NCBI RefSeq assembly: GCF_017829975.1 | Contig: NZ_JAEEGA010000001.1 | Span: forward strand, 248,001 to 312,000 | Direction: 5' to 3' | Length of the DNA stretch: 64,000 bases | DNA from: Vagococcus allomyrinae | Lineage (GTDB): Bacteria; Bacillota; Bacilli; Lactobacillales; Vagococcaceae | Shown here: piece by piece, positions 51,648-60,806 of the stretch | How the letters are laid out: every line of letters starts with the position of its first letter | Position numbering within the stretch: position 1 is the stretch's first letter | Notes under the pieces: model-generated | What the model was told of the DNA's origin: nothing | Database searches by the model: none | Seen by the model: only the letters and a program-made list of their open reading frames with translations | Position numbers and translations under genes: made by a program

Positions 51648-53729
51648 ATGAAAGAGCGGACCATTCAGATTATTAAATACTTTATTAGTAATCAGGAAAC
51701 GATTACATTCGACATACTTTCCAAACAGTTTCAAGTGAGTGCTCGAACCCTACGAAATGAGGTTAATGAGATTAACCATTTTTTGGCTCAGCAACACATT
51801 AGCCCAATCAAAAATAAACGAGGAGAAGGATTGAAGCTAGCGATTGATCAGGACAAACAGGCAGCTCTCTTAACGGTTATTGAAGATCTGTCAGAGTCTC
51901 TTTACTTTACACCGGAAGAACGACTCTTTGATTTGCTATTGGCAAGTGGGGTTGGTCAGAAAGCGCTGTATTTATATGAGAAGGAAAGAGAGTATCAGGT
52001 ATCTAAAAGTACCTTGGATGACGATATGCGGCGTTTGCGTCAGCTGTTAAAACCTTACGGCGTTGATGTTATTAGTATACCCAAGCAGGGAATTGTCTTA
52101 AGTGGAAGTGAGCGAACGATTCGAACCATGCTGTATGATATGATGGTGACTTTTATTGGCATTGCTGATTATCAGCTAGATGAAGTTGATGAGCGTATTT
52201 TGGATAAAATTCTTTTTAGCTATATTTCCAGAGACACTTTCTATCAGTTGGATGGGATTTATGATCAAACTATTTCTGCTCGGGAAGAGAATGTTTATCG
52301 CAAACACCTGTTATTATTTACCGCAATCTGGCTTAGCCGTTTTAAGTTAGGGAATACCGTTGCCAATACATTGCCAGATGATACGGCGGTGACTAAATCG
52401 GAGATGTGGCACTTTGTTGATGGTGTAATTATGGACTTTAAGCTCGATTGTTCTTTGAATGAGCGGCAATATATAGCCTTTATTCTTGAGAGTTTTAATA
52501 AAAAAGATATGACGAATTCAATTGAATGGGTTCAAGCCCAGCTCTTAACGATTCAGCTGATACAGCATGTTGAAAGGGAGACGAAAATTCCTTTTAGCAG
52601 GCGGGAAGAGCTGCTGTATGAAGGGTTGTATAAACATTTAACAGGCTTATTGCATCGCATGAAGACTAATTTTCAAGTGGTGAATCCTCTAAGAGAAAAC
52701 ATTGCCAGCCACTATCCGGAAATTTACGACTCCATCGTCAGATTTTCACCTGCTATTGAAGAGGTGGCTAAACAACCCCTAACGTTGGATGAGATTGCTT
52801 TTTTGACTATTTATTTTTCCACCTCAGAAAGTCGGATAAATCAGGAATTGGATTACCTGTTTAGAACCGCAGTGGTTTGCAATCATGGCACAGCAACCGC
52901 ACATCTGTTAGCAGAAAACTTAAAAGAACTTTTTAATATCGAAGTGATTGCAGTCTTAAGTTCAAGGGAATTATCCGTCCTGAAACGATTAGATGTGGAT
53001 CTGGTGTTTTCAACAGTTCGTCTGGAGCAACAGAGTTTGCCAACTTTGTTACTGAATCCGATATTGCGAGAACAGGATAAAATCCGTGTTAAGCACTACT
53101 TAAGGTCCCATCAGCATTTGCGCAGAGTTGTCAATGAGCCTAGGAATAGTACGAGTCTATTGTTTTCTTTATTGGGGATTATTGAGCAAAGTGGTGGGAC
53201 AGTCACCCGTGATATCTATCAAAAAGTTGAGCAGGCCTTCAGGAATCATCAACTTAAAATTAATCAAGAGGAGATACAGCCGATGCTAGAAGACGTACTA
53301 AATGAATCAGGAATCCGTTTAAAGGTTCCATCTGCTAATTGGGAGGAAGCCATTGAGGAGGTGGCCCAGCCTTTAGTGACAGCCCAAGTGATTGAACCTC
53401 GGTATATCAGGGCCATGATCGACTCCTTAAAGGAATTTGGTCCTTATATTGTCATAGGCAAACATTTGGCGTTGGCTCATGCCAGACCAGAAGACGGTGT
53501 CAACAAACTAGGTATTAGTGTGCTGACCTTGGAACAGCCCCTTGTTTTTGGACATGAAGAAAATGATCCCGTTAAAATTATTTTCTGTCTAGCAGCTGTC
53601 GATAGCTATTCACATTTAAATATCATGAAGAATTTAGTAGCACTGATTCATGATGAAGAGAAAATTCAGCGATTGACAGAGGCCACCAGTAAAAGTGAGT
53701 TTCAGGCTATTTTACACCAAAGGACGTAA
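51648..53729 (+). CDS. BglG/ManR-type PTS-regulated transcriptional activator
   Basis: 693 residues: N-terminal winged helices (ETITFDILSKQFQVSARTLR and later YQVSKSTLDDDMRRLR), two PRD domains (about 180-390) whose His residues are phosphorylated by PTS proteins, an EIIB-like domain with AVVCNHGTATAHLLAENL (Cys), and a C-terminal EIIA-like domain (KHLALAHARPEDGVNKLGIS). Such activators respond to the phosphorylation state of their own PTS. ATG 51648 follows TGGAGGTGAAGA; a longer frame from 51624 precedes that site. It probably controls the ascorbate-type PTS operon that follows. Confidence 0.92.
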   Translation: MKERTIQIIKYFISNQETITFDILSKQFQVSARTLRNEVNEINHFLAQQHISPIKNKRGEGLKLAIDQDKQAALLTVIEDLSESLYFTPEERLFDLLLASGVGQKALYLYEKEREYQVSKSTLDDDMRRLRQLLKPYGVDVISIPKQGIVLSGSERTIRTMLYDMMVTFIGIADYQLDEVDERILDKILFSYISRDTFYQLDGIYDQTISAREENVYRKHLLLFTAIWLSRFKLGNTVANTLPDDTAVTKSEMWHFVDGVIMDFKLDCSLNERQYIAFILESFNKKDMTNSIEWVQAQLLTIQLIQHVERETKIPFSRREELLYEGLYKHLTGLLHRMKTNFQVVNPLRENIASHYPEIYDSIVRFSPAIEEVAKQPLTLDEIAFLTIYFSTSESRINQELDYLFRTAVVCNHGTATAHLLAENLKELFNIEVIAVLSSRELSVLKRLDVDLVFSTVRLEQQSLPTLLLNPILREQDKIRVKHYLRSHQHLRRVVNEPRNSTSLLFSLLGIIEQSGGTVTRDIYQKVEQAFRNHQLKINQEEIQPMLEDVLNESGIRLKVPSANWEEAIEEVAQPLVTAQVIEPRYIRAMIDSLKEFGPYIVIGKHLALAHARPEDGVNKLGISVLTLEQPLVFGHEENDPVKIIFCLAAVDSYSHLNIMKNLVALIHDEEKIQRLTEATSKSEFQAILHQRT

Positions 53730-53807
53730 TCAAACAGTAGCACTCAATTGGAGTTGAGGAGTGTTAGGTATATAGTATCTACTAAATAATCACCTTTTTG
53801 TTGTTAA

Positions 53808-53832
53808 ACTTTCAGCCGGAAAATGCTGAAAG
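53808..53832. repeat. Inverted-repeat element upstream of the PTS operon (copy 1)
   Basis: ACTTTCAG-N10-CTGAAAG. The block extends to TAAATAATC-N11-GTTAAACTTTCAG on the left and CACTCTTT and ATCCTG on the right, and recurs in inverted orientation at 56010-56080. Probably a binding site or duplicated regulatory region of the PRD activator. Confidence 0.6.
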
Positions 53833-53931
53833 CATCACTCTTTTTGATCCTGCAGATGAGTTAATGAAACCATCTGTCTGATTATTTCACATGATGTATA
53901 TAGTAAAAAAAACAGAGACGAGGAAAAGAAA

Positions 53932-54237
53932 ATGGGAAAAATGACGATTTTATTTGTCTGTGGGGCAGGTTTGGGCAGTAGTTTTGCTGCGCAGATGTCA
54001 ACAGAAGACGTCTTAACAAAATTAGGTGTCGAGGCTAAGCTGGATCACACGGATATTTCATCAGCCGTTTCAATGAAAGCTGATTTGATTATTACGGCGG
54101 AAAATTTCCGTTCACAGTTTGAAAAGTATACCATCGATGAAAACAAAACAACCATTATGTATTTAAAAAATATTGTATCAAAAGTGGAGATTGAGGAAAA
54201 GATTGTGCCGATTTTTAAAGAGAAAGGGATTCTATAA
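53932..54237 (+). CDS. PTS EIIB component, ascorbate (UlaB) type
   Basis: 101 residues. The phospho-cysteine loop TILFVCGAGLGSSFAAQ (Cys10) is typical of ascorbate/galactitol-type EIIB. It takes phosphate from an EIIA (the activator's EIIA-like domain or another protein) and passes it to the sugar in the EIIC at 54259. No free EIIA gene is visible in the operon. ATG 53932 follows GAGGAAAAGAAA. Confidence 0.92.
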   Translation: MGKMTILFVCGAGLGSSFAAQMSTEDVLTKLGVEAKLDHTDISSAVSMKADLIITAENFRSQFEKYTIDENKTTIMYLKNIVSKVEIEEKIVPIFKEKGIL

Positions 54238-54258
54238 AATAGATAAAGGAGCATGAAA

Positions 54259-55548
54259 ATGGGAATTGTAAACTTTATTATTGATAATATCTTAACGGAA
54301 GCTTCCATAACCATCAGTTTGATTGCGTTGCTGGGATTGGCTTTGCAGAAAAAATCCTTTGGTCAAATTATCTCAGGAACATTCAAAACGTTATTAGGCT
54401 TTCAAGTGCTAAGTGCTGGGTCGGGGATTATTGTTGGTAGTTTAACCTACTTTGGCCAAATATTTACGGAAGGGTTCGCCATGCAGGGAATTATCCCTTC
54501 CATTGAAGCTATTAATGGTCAAGCCATGAATGAGCTTGGCTTAGGAAGTGATATTGCTTTGACGTTTCTGGCGATTTTCGTTTTTAATATTTTGATCGCC
54601 CGTTTTACTAAGTGGAAATATATCTTCCTAACAGGGCAAGCCATTTTATGGATGGCAACGATGACCACTATTTTTGGCTATTTTGCAGGTCTAAGAGGGG
54701 TGCTTTTAGTTGTGGTTGGCGGGTTTGTTGGTGGTGTGTTCGCCGTGGCTATGCCGGCGATTGCCCAACCGATTATTAGGAAGGTAACAGGCTCAAATGA
54801 CATTGCCTTAGGTCATTTCTGTACGATTGGTTATCTGTTTGAAGCAGGAGTTGCCTATATTTTTGGCGAAAAGGGTGACAATAAAAAATCGATTGAAGAT
54901 ATTAAACTACCCAAAGCCTTTGAATTTTTACAAGACACCTATTTATCGCTAATGGTAGTGATGGTTCCGCTGTTTGTCATTACGGCGGCGTTTGCTGGAG
55001 CTGAGTTTGGCACAACTCTATCAGGTTCACAAAACTATTTGATGTTTGCTTTTATTCAGTCCATTCAATTTGTTGTAGGTGTTTATGTCTTGTTGTCAGG
55101 GGTCCGACTGTTGCTGGGTGAAATTGTACCAGCCTTTAGAGGGATTGCCATGAAGATTGTGCCAAATGCGATACCTGCTTTGGATTGTCCGGTCTTTTTC
55201 CCTTATAGCCCTAATGCAGTTATTTTAGGTTTTATTACCACGACAATTGGTTCTGTGATTGCCATGTTTGTTTTACCCACATTCGGTCTGGCAATGATTT
55301 TACCAGGTATGTTGACCAATTTCTTTGCAGGGGGAACGGCGGGAATTTTTGGAAATCAAGTGGGGGGACGGCGAGGAGCGATTATCGGTGGCATTGCGCA
55401 CGGCTTCTTTATTACCCTATTACCCGCATTGCTCGTGACTATCTTTAACAGCATGGGCTTTATCAATGCGACAGCCACTGATGTGGATACGGTCATGGCA
55501 GCCTTGTTATACGCCTGGATTTTAAGCCCGATTCTAAAAGCAATTTAA
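54259..55548 (+). CDS. PTS EIIC component, ascorbate (UlaA/SgaT) type
   Basis: 429 residues with about eleven membrane helices of the SgaT/UlaA family (NFIIDNILTEASITISLIAL, VPNAIPALDCPVFFPYSPNA, GMLTNFFAGGTAGIFGNQVG). It would import and phosphorylate a pentose- or ascorbate-like sugar. ATG 54259 has proper spacing to AAAGGA; ATG 54253 is too close. Downstream genes encode no UlaG lactonase or UlaD/E/F enzymes, but an aldolase, so the substrate is probably not ascorbate itself. Confidence 0.9.
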   Translation: MGIVNFIIDNILTEASITISLIALLGLALQKKSFGQIISGTFKTLLGFQVLSAGSGIIVGSLTYFGQIFTEGFAMQGIIPSIEAINGQAMNELGLGSDIALTFLAIFVFNILIARFTKWKYIFLTGQAILWMATMTTIFGYFAGLRGVLLVVVGGFVGGVFAVAMPAIAQPIIRKVTGSNDIALGHFCTIGYLFEAGVAYIFGEKGDNKKSIEDIKLPKAFEFLQDTYLSLMVVMVPLFVITAAFAGAEFGTTLSGSQNYLMFAFIQSIQFVVGVYVLLSGVRLLLGEIVPAFRGIAMKIVPNAIPALDCPVFFPYSPNAVILGFITTTIGSVIAMFVLPTFGLAMILPGMLTNFFAGGTAGIFGNQVGGRRGAIIGGIAHGFFITLLPALLVTIFNSMGFINATATDVDTVMAALLYAWILSPILKAI

Positions 55549-55563
55549 AAAGGAGGTAGCTCG

Positions 55564-55965
55564 ATGTTTGATTTTCTTAAGAAGAAAACCAGAAAAGAAA
55601 GGCCAGAGCCTGCTAAAAAAGAATTAAGTGAAGCCGAAAAAAAGCAGCAACAACAGCTAATTGCTGCTAAGAAGCAGGAATGTCAGCAATTGGAAAGTGG
55701 GCAGCAAGCAGACTTACTGGCAAAGGCTTATGAAGAGTTAGGAGTTCTTCAAGCTGTCAGTGAGGCAGAAGCAGCGATTGTGACATTGGAACAAAGTTTT
55801 TCCTATCAAGTATCTCTTGGCGAAGGGTATAAAACGTTGATGTCACTTTATAATCAGAAACGGTCAGAGGCGGCTTATAAAGGTGACGGCGATGAGATTG
55901 ACAAGTGGATGGGGAAAATGGATGACTTAAGGCAAATCGCCAGAAATAACACCATTAGCAATTAA
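55564..55965 (+). CDS. Coiled-coil hypothetical protein in the PTS-aldolase operon
   Basis: 133 residues. The first half is extremely charged and Gln-rich (KKELSEAEKKQQQQLIAAKK) and predicted to form a helix/coiled coil; the C-terminal half contains LGEGYKTLMSLYNQKRSEAA and EIDKWMGKMDDLRQIARN. I do not recognise a family. ATG 55564 lies after AAAAGGAGGTAGCTCG, so translation should be strong. Its fixed position between EIIC and aldolase suggests a role in the same pathway, perhaps as a regulator of the permease; that is inference. Confidence 0.7.
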   Translation: MFDFLKKKTRKERPEPAKKELSEAEKKQQQQLIAAKKQECQQLESGQQADLLAKAYEELGVLQAVSEAEAAIVTLEQSFSYQVSLGEGYKTLMSLYNQKRSEAAYKGDGDEIDKWMGKMDDLRQIARNNTISN

Positions 55966-56037
55966 CGATAGACCTCTTGTCAGATAATTGGGAAAGCTTG
56001 TTTCACTGGATTATCAACAGGATGAGCAAAGAGTGCT

Positions 56038-56053
56038 ACTTTCAGCTGAAAGT
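56038..56053. repeat. Perfect palindrome upstream of the aldolase gene (copy 2)
   Basis: ACTTTCAGCTGAAAGT is a 16-bp perfect palindrome, sharing both half-sites with 53808-53832. Flanks also match in inverted orientation (AGTTTAAC, AAAGAGTG, CAGGAT). Located about 60 bases before the aldolase start; likely a second regulator site or promoter region for the aldolase and kinase. Confidence 0.65.
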
Positions 56054-56111
56054 TTAACCGTTGATTGAGATTATTTAACAGAAAATAAGGACTAAGAAGA
56101 AGGAGTTTATT

Positions 56112-56978
56112 ATGTATACAACCTTAAAAGAAGTGACACATCAGGCAGAAAGATTAAATTTTACAGTAGGGGCGTTTAATGCCCATAATTTGGAGATGTT
56201 ACCGGAAATGATTCGAGGCGCAAAAGAAATGGGGGCACCGATTATTATTCAAACCAGTGTTGATACAGCAAAATACATTGGTATGAGTCTCCTAGTAGCA
56301 GTCGTTAGAGAAATGGCAGAAACAGAGATGGTTGATGCTGTCTTGCACTTAGATCATGCCAGGGAGTTTGACGATATCAAAGAAGCCATTGACATTGGCT
56401 ATACATCGGTAATGTATGATGGCTCTCATTTACCCTTTAAAGAAAATATCATGAAAACTCAAGCAGTTGTGGCTTATGCTCATGAGCATGGTGTTAGTGT
56501 AGAAGGTGAGTTAGGGACCATTGGTGGGACTGAGGAAGGCATACATGTTGAAGAAGATGACAAAGTATACACCAAACCAGCGGATGCGGTTCATTTTGTG
56601 AAAGCAACAGGTGTTGATGCCTTGGCGATTGCCATAGGGACTAACCACGGTCAGTTTAAAAGTAAAACAGAGGTTAATATTCCTCTGTTAAAAGAAATTG
56701 ATGCCGTTGTTGATGTGCCTTTAGTGATTCATGGCGGGACAGGGGTGAAAGAAGAAGATTATCCTGAGCTGATTAACCATGGCATTCGCAAGTTTAACGT
56801 CGGAACTGAATTACTGGTGAATTGGACGCAGACCGCTAAAGATTCCTTTGGTGAAACCACGATTAATAAATCCTTGCGCCATAATGTCATGCCAGCTAAT
56901 CAAAAAGTGAAAGAGATTGTGAGCCACAAGATTAAACTCTTTATGAATTTAGAGAGTCCCACTAATTTGGGTGAATAG
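56112..56978 (+). CDS. Class II ketose-bisphosphate aldolase (FbaA/GatY/KbaY-like)
   Basis: 288 residues. NAHNLEMLPEMIRGA, LHLDHAREFDDIKEAI (zinc His and catalytic Asp), SVEGELGTIGGTEEG and LVIHGGTGVKEEDY (zinc and substrate loop) are the class II signatures. It cleaves a ketose 1,6- or 1-phosphate type substrate into dihydroxyacetone phosphate plus an aldehyde. In the PTS operon it gives a route into glycolysis for the imported sugar. ATG 56112 follows AAGAAGGAG. The next gene begins 1 base after the stop. Confidence 0.92.
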   Translation: MYTTLKEVTHQAERLNFTVGAFNAHNLEMLPEMIRGAKEMGAPIIIQTSVDTAKYIGMSLLVAVVREMAETEMVDAVLHLDHAREFDDIKEAIDIGYTSVMYDGSHLPFKENIMKTQAVVAYAHEHGVSVEGELGTIGGTEEGIHVEEDDKVYTKPADAVHFVKATGVDALAIAIGTNHGQFKSKTEVNIPLLKEIDAVVDVPLVIHGGTGVKEEDYPELINHGIRKFNVGTELLVNWTQTAKDSFGETTINKSLRHNVMPANQKVKEIVSHKIKLFMNLESPTNLGE

Positions 56979-56979
56979 G

Positions 56980-57585
56980 ATGAAACGCACACTTATTTTA
57001 TTGGCAGGTCCGCCAGCTACTGGAAAATCCTATCTGATTGCTAAAATGAGGCAGGTGATACCCGATTTCTTTTTGATTACGCCTGATGAAGTCAAAGAGA
57101 TGTTTGCTGACAAAGTGGGATTTCAAAATCTACAAGAAAAAGCTGATTTGGAGCAGGAGGTTTGGCAGTTTTATTATGGCATTCTGAGACAGTATCTGTC
57201 TGCTGGAAAGAAAGTGATCGTCTCAGAATACCCTTTTAGCGATAAGCAACGCAGCAAGCTGGCAGAACTGTCGGACTGTTATGGCTATCAGATTATCACC
57301 ATCCGTTTAGTGGCAAAATTTGATATCTTATGGCAAAGGAGGCAAGTGCGTGATCTTGAAAGTGATCGTCACTTGAGTCATCTAATGACCCATTATCAGG
57401 CAGGCGATGTCTTGCTAGATCGCAGTCAGGCCGATAATCACATTTCTAAAGAAGCTTTTGCTAAGATTATTGCTGAGAGAGGGTACAATCAATTTAGGTT
57501 AGGCAAGCTTTTCCAAGTTGATGTCAGTGATTTTGCTCAAGTCAATTATGATCAGTTGATGAAGGCTATCCTCGAAGAAATATAG
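56980..57585 (+). CDS. P-loop kinase-like protein
   Basis: 201 residues. A Walker A motif AGPPATGKSYLI lies at 9-20 (GPPATGKS), and LITPDEVKEMF and VIVSEYPFSDKQR fit small zeta-toxin/AAA_33-type kinases that phosphorylate small molecules. The gene begins one base after the aldolase stop, so both are translationally coupled and it may phosphorylate the pathway intermediate cleaved by the aldolase. ATG 56980 is favoured over GTG 56971, which lies inside the previous gene. Confidence 0.8.
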   Translation: MKRTLILLAGPPATGKSYLIAKMRQVIPDFFLITPDEVKEMFADKVGFQNLQEKADLEQEVWQFYYGILRQYLSAGKKVIVSEYPFSDKQRSKLAELSDCYGYQIITIRLVAKFDILWQRRQVRDLESDRHLSHLMTHYQAGDVLLDRSQADNHISKEAFAKIIAERGYNQFRLGKLFQVDVSDFAQVNYDQLMKAILEEI

Positions 57586-57586
57586 A

Positions 57587-57618
57587 GCCAAGAAAGTAGC
57601 CCTGGCTGCTTTCTTGGC
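57587..57618. terminator. Bidirectional hairpin terminator
   Basis: GCCAAGAAAG-T-AGCC pairs with GGCT-G-CTTTCTTGGC between the convergent kinase and scrA genes. T-runs are poor. Confidence 0.7.
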
Positions 57619-57632
57619 ATTAATGTTGGGAC

Positions 57633-59054
57633 TTAGACGACAACTGTCGTCTTTTTACCATAGATAAAGGTTAAAGTAAAGCTGATAACAAATGTTACCA
57701 ATCCGCATATCATAAATTTGACCATGGAGTGGGAGGCGATTGAAATAAAACCGATCACACTGGCAGGTCCCATGGCAACTGCTAAGACGTGGAAAAGACC
57801 GATCAAAGCAGAGCCGATAGCAGCGGCGATCATGCCACAAATGAATGGGAATTTCAGTTTTAAATTAACACCAAAAATAGCCGGTTCTGTAATACCTAGT
57901 AAAGCAGAGATGCTAGCAGAAGAAGCCAAACTCTTTTGTTTTTCATTTTTTGTCATAAAGAATATTGCTAAGCAAGCAGCTCCTTGAGCAATATTCGCCA
58001 TGGAAGCTACTGGAAAGATAAAGGAACCGCCTGTTTTGGCGACATCTGCCAACAAAGTGGTTTCAATGGCTGGAAAGCTTTGATGTAAGCCGGTAATGAC
58101 AATGGGAGAGTAAAAGAACCCAAAAATACCTGTGCCGATAAAACCGGTTGTATTGTACAGCCAGACTAGACCGCTAGTTAACCCATCACTGATAATCCGC
58201 ATGATTGGGCCAACGACGATAAAAGTAAGAAAACCAGTTAAAATAATGGCTAACATCGGAGTAAAGGTATAGTCGAAGGCTTTGGCAATTTTTTTATGAA
58301 AGAACTTTTCTAAGTTAGCTAAAATAAAGGAAACGACTAGAACTGGCAGAACAGATCCTTGATAACCACCTTGAGCTACATTTAGGCCTAAAATATTCCA
58401 ATAAGGCATCGAACCATCAGCGATGGCATTGGCTACACCATAGCCATTGATTAAATCGGGTGAGACCATGACCATGGCCATCGCTGCCCCTAAATAGGGA
58501 TTTCCTCCAAAGCGTTTAGTTGCCGAAAAACCGATTAAGATAGGCAAAAAGGCAAAGGGAGCCGAAGCCATCAAATTGATAATGGAGGCAATATCATTGA
58601 TTTGGGGAAAAGTTTGAACCAATGATTGGGCGCCAAATAAATTTTCAGCAGTCAAAACGTTATTTAATGCCATCAGCAAACCGCCAGCGACTAAAGCTGG
58701 GACAATGGGAACAAAGATATCAGATAATAGCTTGATAAAGGACATAAAGGGATTTGTGTGTTGTGAATTGCTTGCCACCGCTTTAAGGTCTTCAGTCGAA
58801 GCTTCTTTAATACCTGTTAAGGCGGTTAATTCACTGTAAACCTTGTTGACATCGCCAGGACCAATGATCAACTGAAACTGACCATTGGCTTCAAAGATTC
58901 CTTTGATATCTGGATGTTCTTCGAGAGCTGCCATATCAACGATGCTACTATCTTTTAAGACTAATCTCAAGCGTGTGGCACAGTGAGCGGCAGCTTGAAT
59001 GTTTGTTTCGCCCAAAGCAGTTAGAATATCTTGAGCGACTTGTTTGTGGTTCAT
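57633..59054 (-). CDS. scrA: PTS sucrose-specific EIIBC component
   Basis: 473 residues: N-terminal EIIB with the phospho-cysteine HCATRLRL (Cys25), then an EIIC domain of the glucose/sucrose family ([36 protein letters not shown]). No EIIA domain is fused, so phosphate must come from a shared EIIA(Glc). It is divergent from scrB and scrR and shares the operator region with them, which identifies it as the sucrose system. ATG 59054 follows GGAGGAAG. Confidence 0.92.
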   Translation of the reverse strand: MNHKQVAQDILTALGETNIQAAAHCATRLRLVLKDSSIVDMAALEEHPDIKGIFEANGQFQLIIGPGDVNKVYSELTALTGIKEASTEDLKAVASNSQHTNPFMSFIKLLSDIFVPIVPALVAGGLLMALNNVLTAENLFGAQSLVQTFPQINDIASIINLMASAPFAFLPILIGFSATKRFGGNPYLGAAMAMVMVSPDLINGYGVANAIADGSMPYWNILGLNVAQGGYQGSVLPVLVVSFILANLEKFFHKKIAKAFDYTFTPMLAIILTGFLTFIVVGPIMRIISDGLTSGLVWLYNTTGFIGTGIFGFFYSPIVITGLHQSFPAIETTLLADVAKTGGSFIFPVASMANIAQGAACLAIFFMTKNEKQKSLASSASISALLGITEPAIFGVNLKLKFPFICGMIAAAIGSALIGLFHVLAVAMGPASVIGFISIASHSMVKFMICGLVTFVISFTLTFIYGKKTTVVV

Positions 59055-59084
59055 ATCTTACTTCCTCCTAAATGATGATTTTTT

Positions 59085-59133
59085 TGAAATCGTTTTATGT
59101 ATCTAAAATACCTTATAAAAATCGATATGTCAA
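59085..59133 (-). promoter_or_regulatory. scrA promoter with ScrR-type operator and cre-like box
   Basis: On the - strand TTGACA (59133-59128), 17-base spacer, TATTTT (59110-59105). The operator-like core AAACGTTTGACA overlaps the -35. TGAAATCGTTTTAT (59085-59098) near the transcription start resembles a cre box (12 of 14 including free positions). Confidence 0.8.
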
Positions 59134-59204
59134 ACGTTTATCATAAAATATTTTTTATAATTGTTAAAAGGCTTTTCCAGAAGAATTGTATGGTGATTAT
59201 TTAT

Positions 59205-59242
59205 GTTTAACGTTTGACAGTTTTGGCGAAGGGAGGTATGAT
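59205..59242 (+). promoter_or_regulatory. scrB promoter with ScrR-type operator
   Basis: TTGACA (59214-59219), 17-base spacer, TATGAT (59237-59242). GTTTAACGTTTGACA (59205-59219) shares AACGTTTGACA with the scrA promoter region in mirrored orientation, so the LacI-type repressor encoded at 60807 would cover both -35 boxes. Confidence 0.85.
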
Positions 59243-59288
59243 AAAGTAAAGAGAAGACTCGTTAATATGACGAGGAGAGGATGGAAAT

Positions 59289-60794
59289 ATGGAGTATCCA
59301 ATCAAGCAGTGGACAACGAAATTACGTTATCAAAACTATGGCGACTGGCCGACCACGTATGTCGCAGCACTGGAGCAACAGGTTTCAAAAGCTCCTTGGC
59401 GCTTAAACTACCACATCCAGCCGACGACGGGCTTATTAAACGATCCAAATGGTTTTTCTTTTTTTAATGGAGAATGGCATTTGTTTTATCAGACCTATCC
59501 CTTTGGTCCGGTTCACGGTGTGAAATCTTGGGCGCATATGACGTCTAGAGATTTGGTCCATTGGCAAAAAGATGACGTGAGTCTTTTGCCTGACAGTTTA
59601 CTAGATAGTCATGGCGTCTATTCAGGTTCGGCTTTGCCGGTGGGGGATGAGCTATTTATTATGTATACAGGCAATGTTCGTGATGAAAATTGGCAACGAC
59701 AATCGATTCAAGCGGGAGCTTGGTTGACGAAACAAAAGCTATTGCGGAAAATCCCTCAAGCTTTGATTAGTCAACCACCAGCAGGTTACACGACTGAATT
59801 TAGAGATCCTCAAGTTTTCGTTTATCAAGGTGAGTATGTGATGTTAATCGGTTCTCAAGATGTGGCGCAGCAGGGGCAAGTTGTTGTTTATGAATCAAAA
59901 GATTTACTGGACTGGCAATATCGAGGACAGCTTCATTTCACTGAACAGCAAATGGGGTTTATGGTAGAGTGTCCGAATTTAGTTGAGGTGGATGGTCAAC
60001 CGGTGATGTTGTTTTGCCCTCAAGGATTGGCTCAAAATATTTTAACTTACGATAATATCTATCCAAACACTTATGTGATTGGAACGGCGTTAAATATGAA
60101 AAACCTTAGTCTTGAACAGCCAACAGCCTTACAAAATTTAGACGATGGTTTCGATGTTTATGCGACTCAAGCTATAACAGCGCCAGATGGTCGAGCGCTA
60201 GCAGTTAGTTGGGTTGGGCTTCCTGAGCTCACCTATCCTAGTTTCGTTGATGGTTGGGCTCATTGTCTTAGTTTGGTTAAAGAGTTGCGCCTTAAAGAAG
60301 GGCGGCTCTATCAATATCCAGTAGTAGAAACAATGGCGCTTCGAAAGCATGAGCGACACTTTAATGGCAGTTTAACGAATGAAACGGTATTAATGAGTGA
60401 GGGAGTCTCTCAATCTTTTGAGTTAGAAGTGAACGTGGCACGGCATCAGCGAGGGGCTTTAAGGTTGTTGGCTAATCCTGCTGAAGATGCGTATTTAGAG
60501 ATATCTTTTGATACGTTTTCTGGTAAAATAGAAATAGATCGAAGTTGTGCTGGAGAGCCATTTGCTGAAGAATATGGCTCAGTGCGCCAAACCGCTGTGC
60601 CAGAAAATGCAGACTTGAGCTTAAATATATTTGTGGACCAATCGATTTGCGAAATTTTTATCAATAAAGGCTTAAAAGTTTGTACCCTTCGTTTTTTCCC
60701 TAAAGAAGATCAGAAAAAATTGTTGATCCTAAGTGAGGAAACCTTGAAGTATGACGGCAAACTATGGGATTTGGTCGCCTTGCCTGAAGAATAG
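59289..60794 (+). CDS. scrB: Sucrose-6-phosphate hydrolase (GH32 invertase)
   Basis: 501 residues. GH32 motifs: LLNDPNGFSFF (nucleophile Asp52), FRDPQVF (transition-state Asp) and MVECPNLVEV (acid/base Glu), then the C-terminal beta-sandwich (ALRLLANPAEDAYLEISF, DQSICEIFINKG). It splits sucrose 6-phosphate from the PTS into glucose 6-phosphate and fructose. ATG 59289 follows GAGGAGAGG. An overlapping out-of-frame ATG at 59281 gives a short frame only. Cytoplasmic, no signal peptide. Confidence 0.95.
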   Translation: MEYPIKQWTTKLRYQNYGDWPTTYVAALEQQVSKAPWRLNYHIQPTTGLLNDPNGFSFFNGEWHLFYQTYPFGPVHGVKSWAHMTSRDLVHWQKDDVSLLPDSLLDSHGVYSGSALPVGDELFIMYTGNVRDENWQRQSIQAGAWLTKQKLLRKIPQALISQPPAGYTTEFRDPQVFVYQGEYVMLIGSQDVAQQGQVVVYESKDLLDWQYRGQLHFTEQQMGFMVECPNLVEVDGQPVMLFCPQGLAQNILTYDNIYPNTYVIGTALNMKNLSLEQPTALQNLDDGFDVYATQAITAPDGRALAVSWVGLPELTYPSFVDGWAHCLSLVKELRLKEGRLYQYPVVETMALRKHERHFNGSLTNETVLMSEGVSQSFELEVNVARHQRGALRLLANPAEDAYLEISFDTFSGKIEIDRSCAGEPFAEEYGSVRQTAVPENADLSLNIFVDQSICEIFINKGLKVCTLRFFPKEDQKKLLILSEETLKYDGKLWDLVALPEE

Positions 60795-60806
60795 GAAGGA
60801 CGAGAG

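Noticed and set aside
59186-59467. 93-codon frame overlapping the scrB start
   Set aside because: It covers the scrB promoter and runs in another frame than the well-supported GH32 protein.
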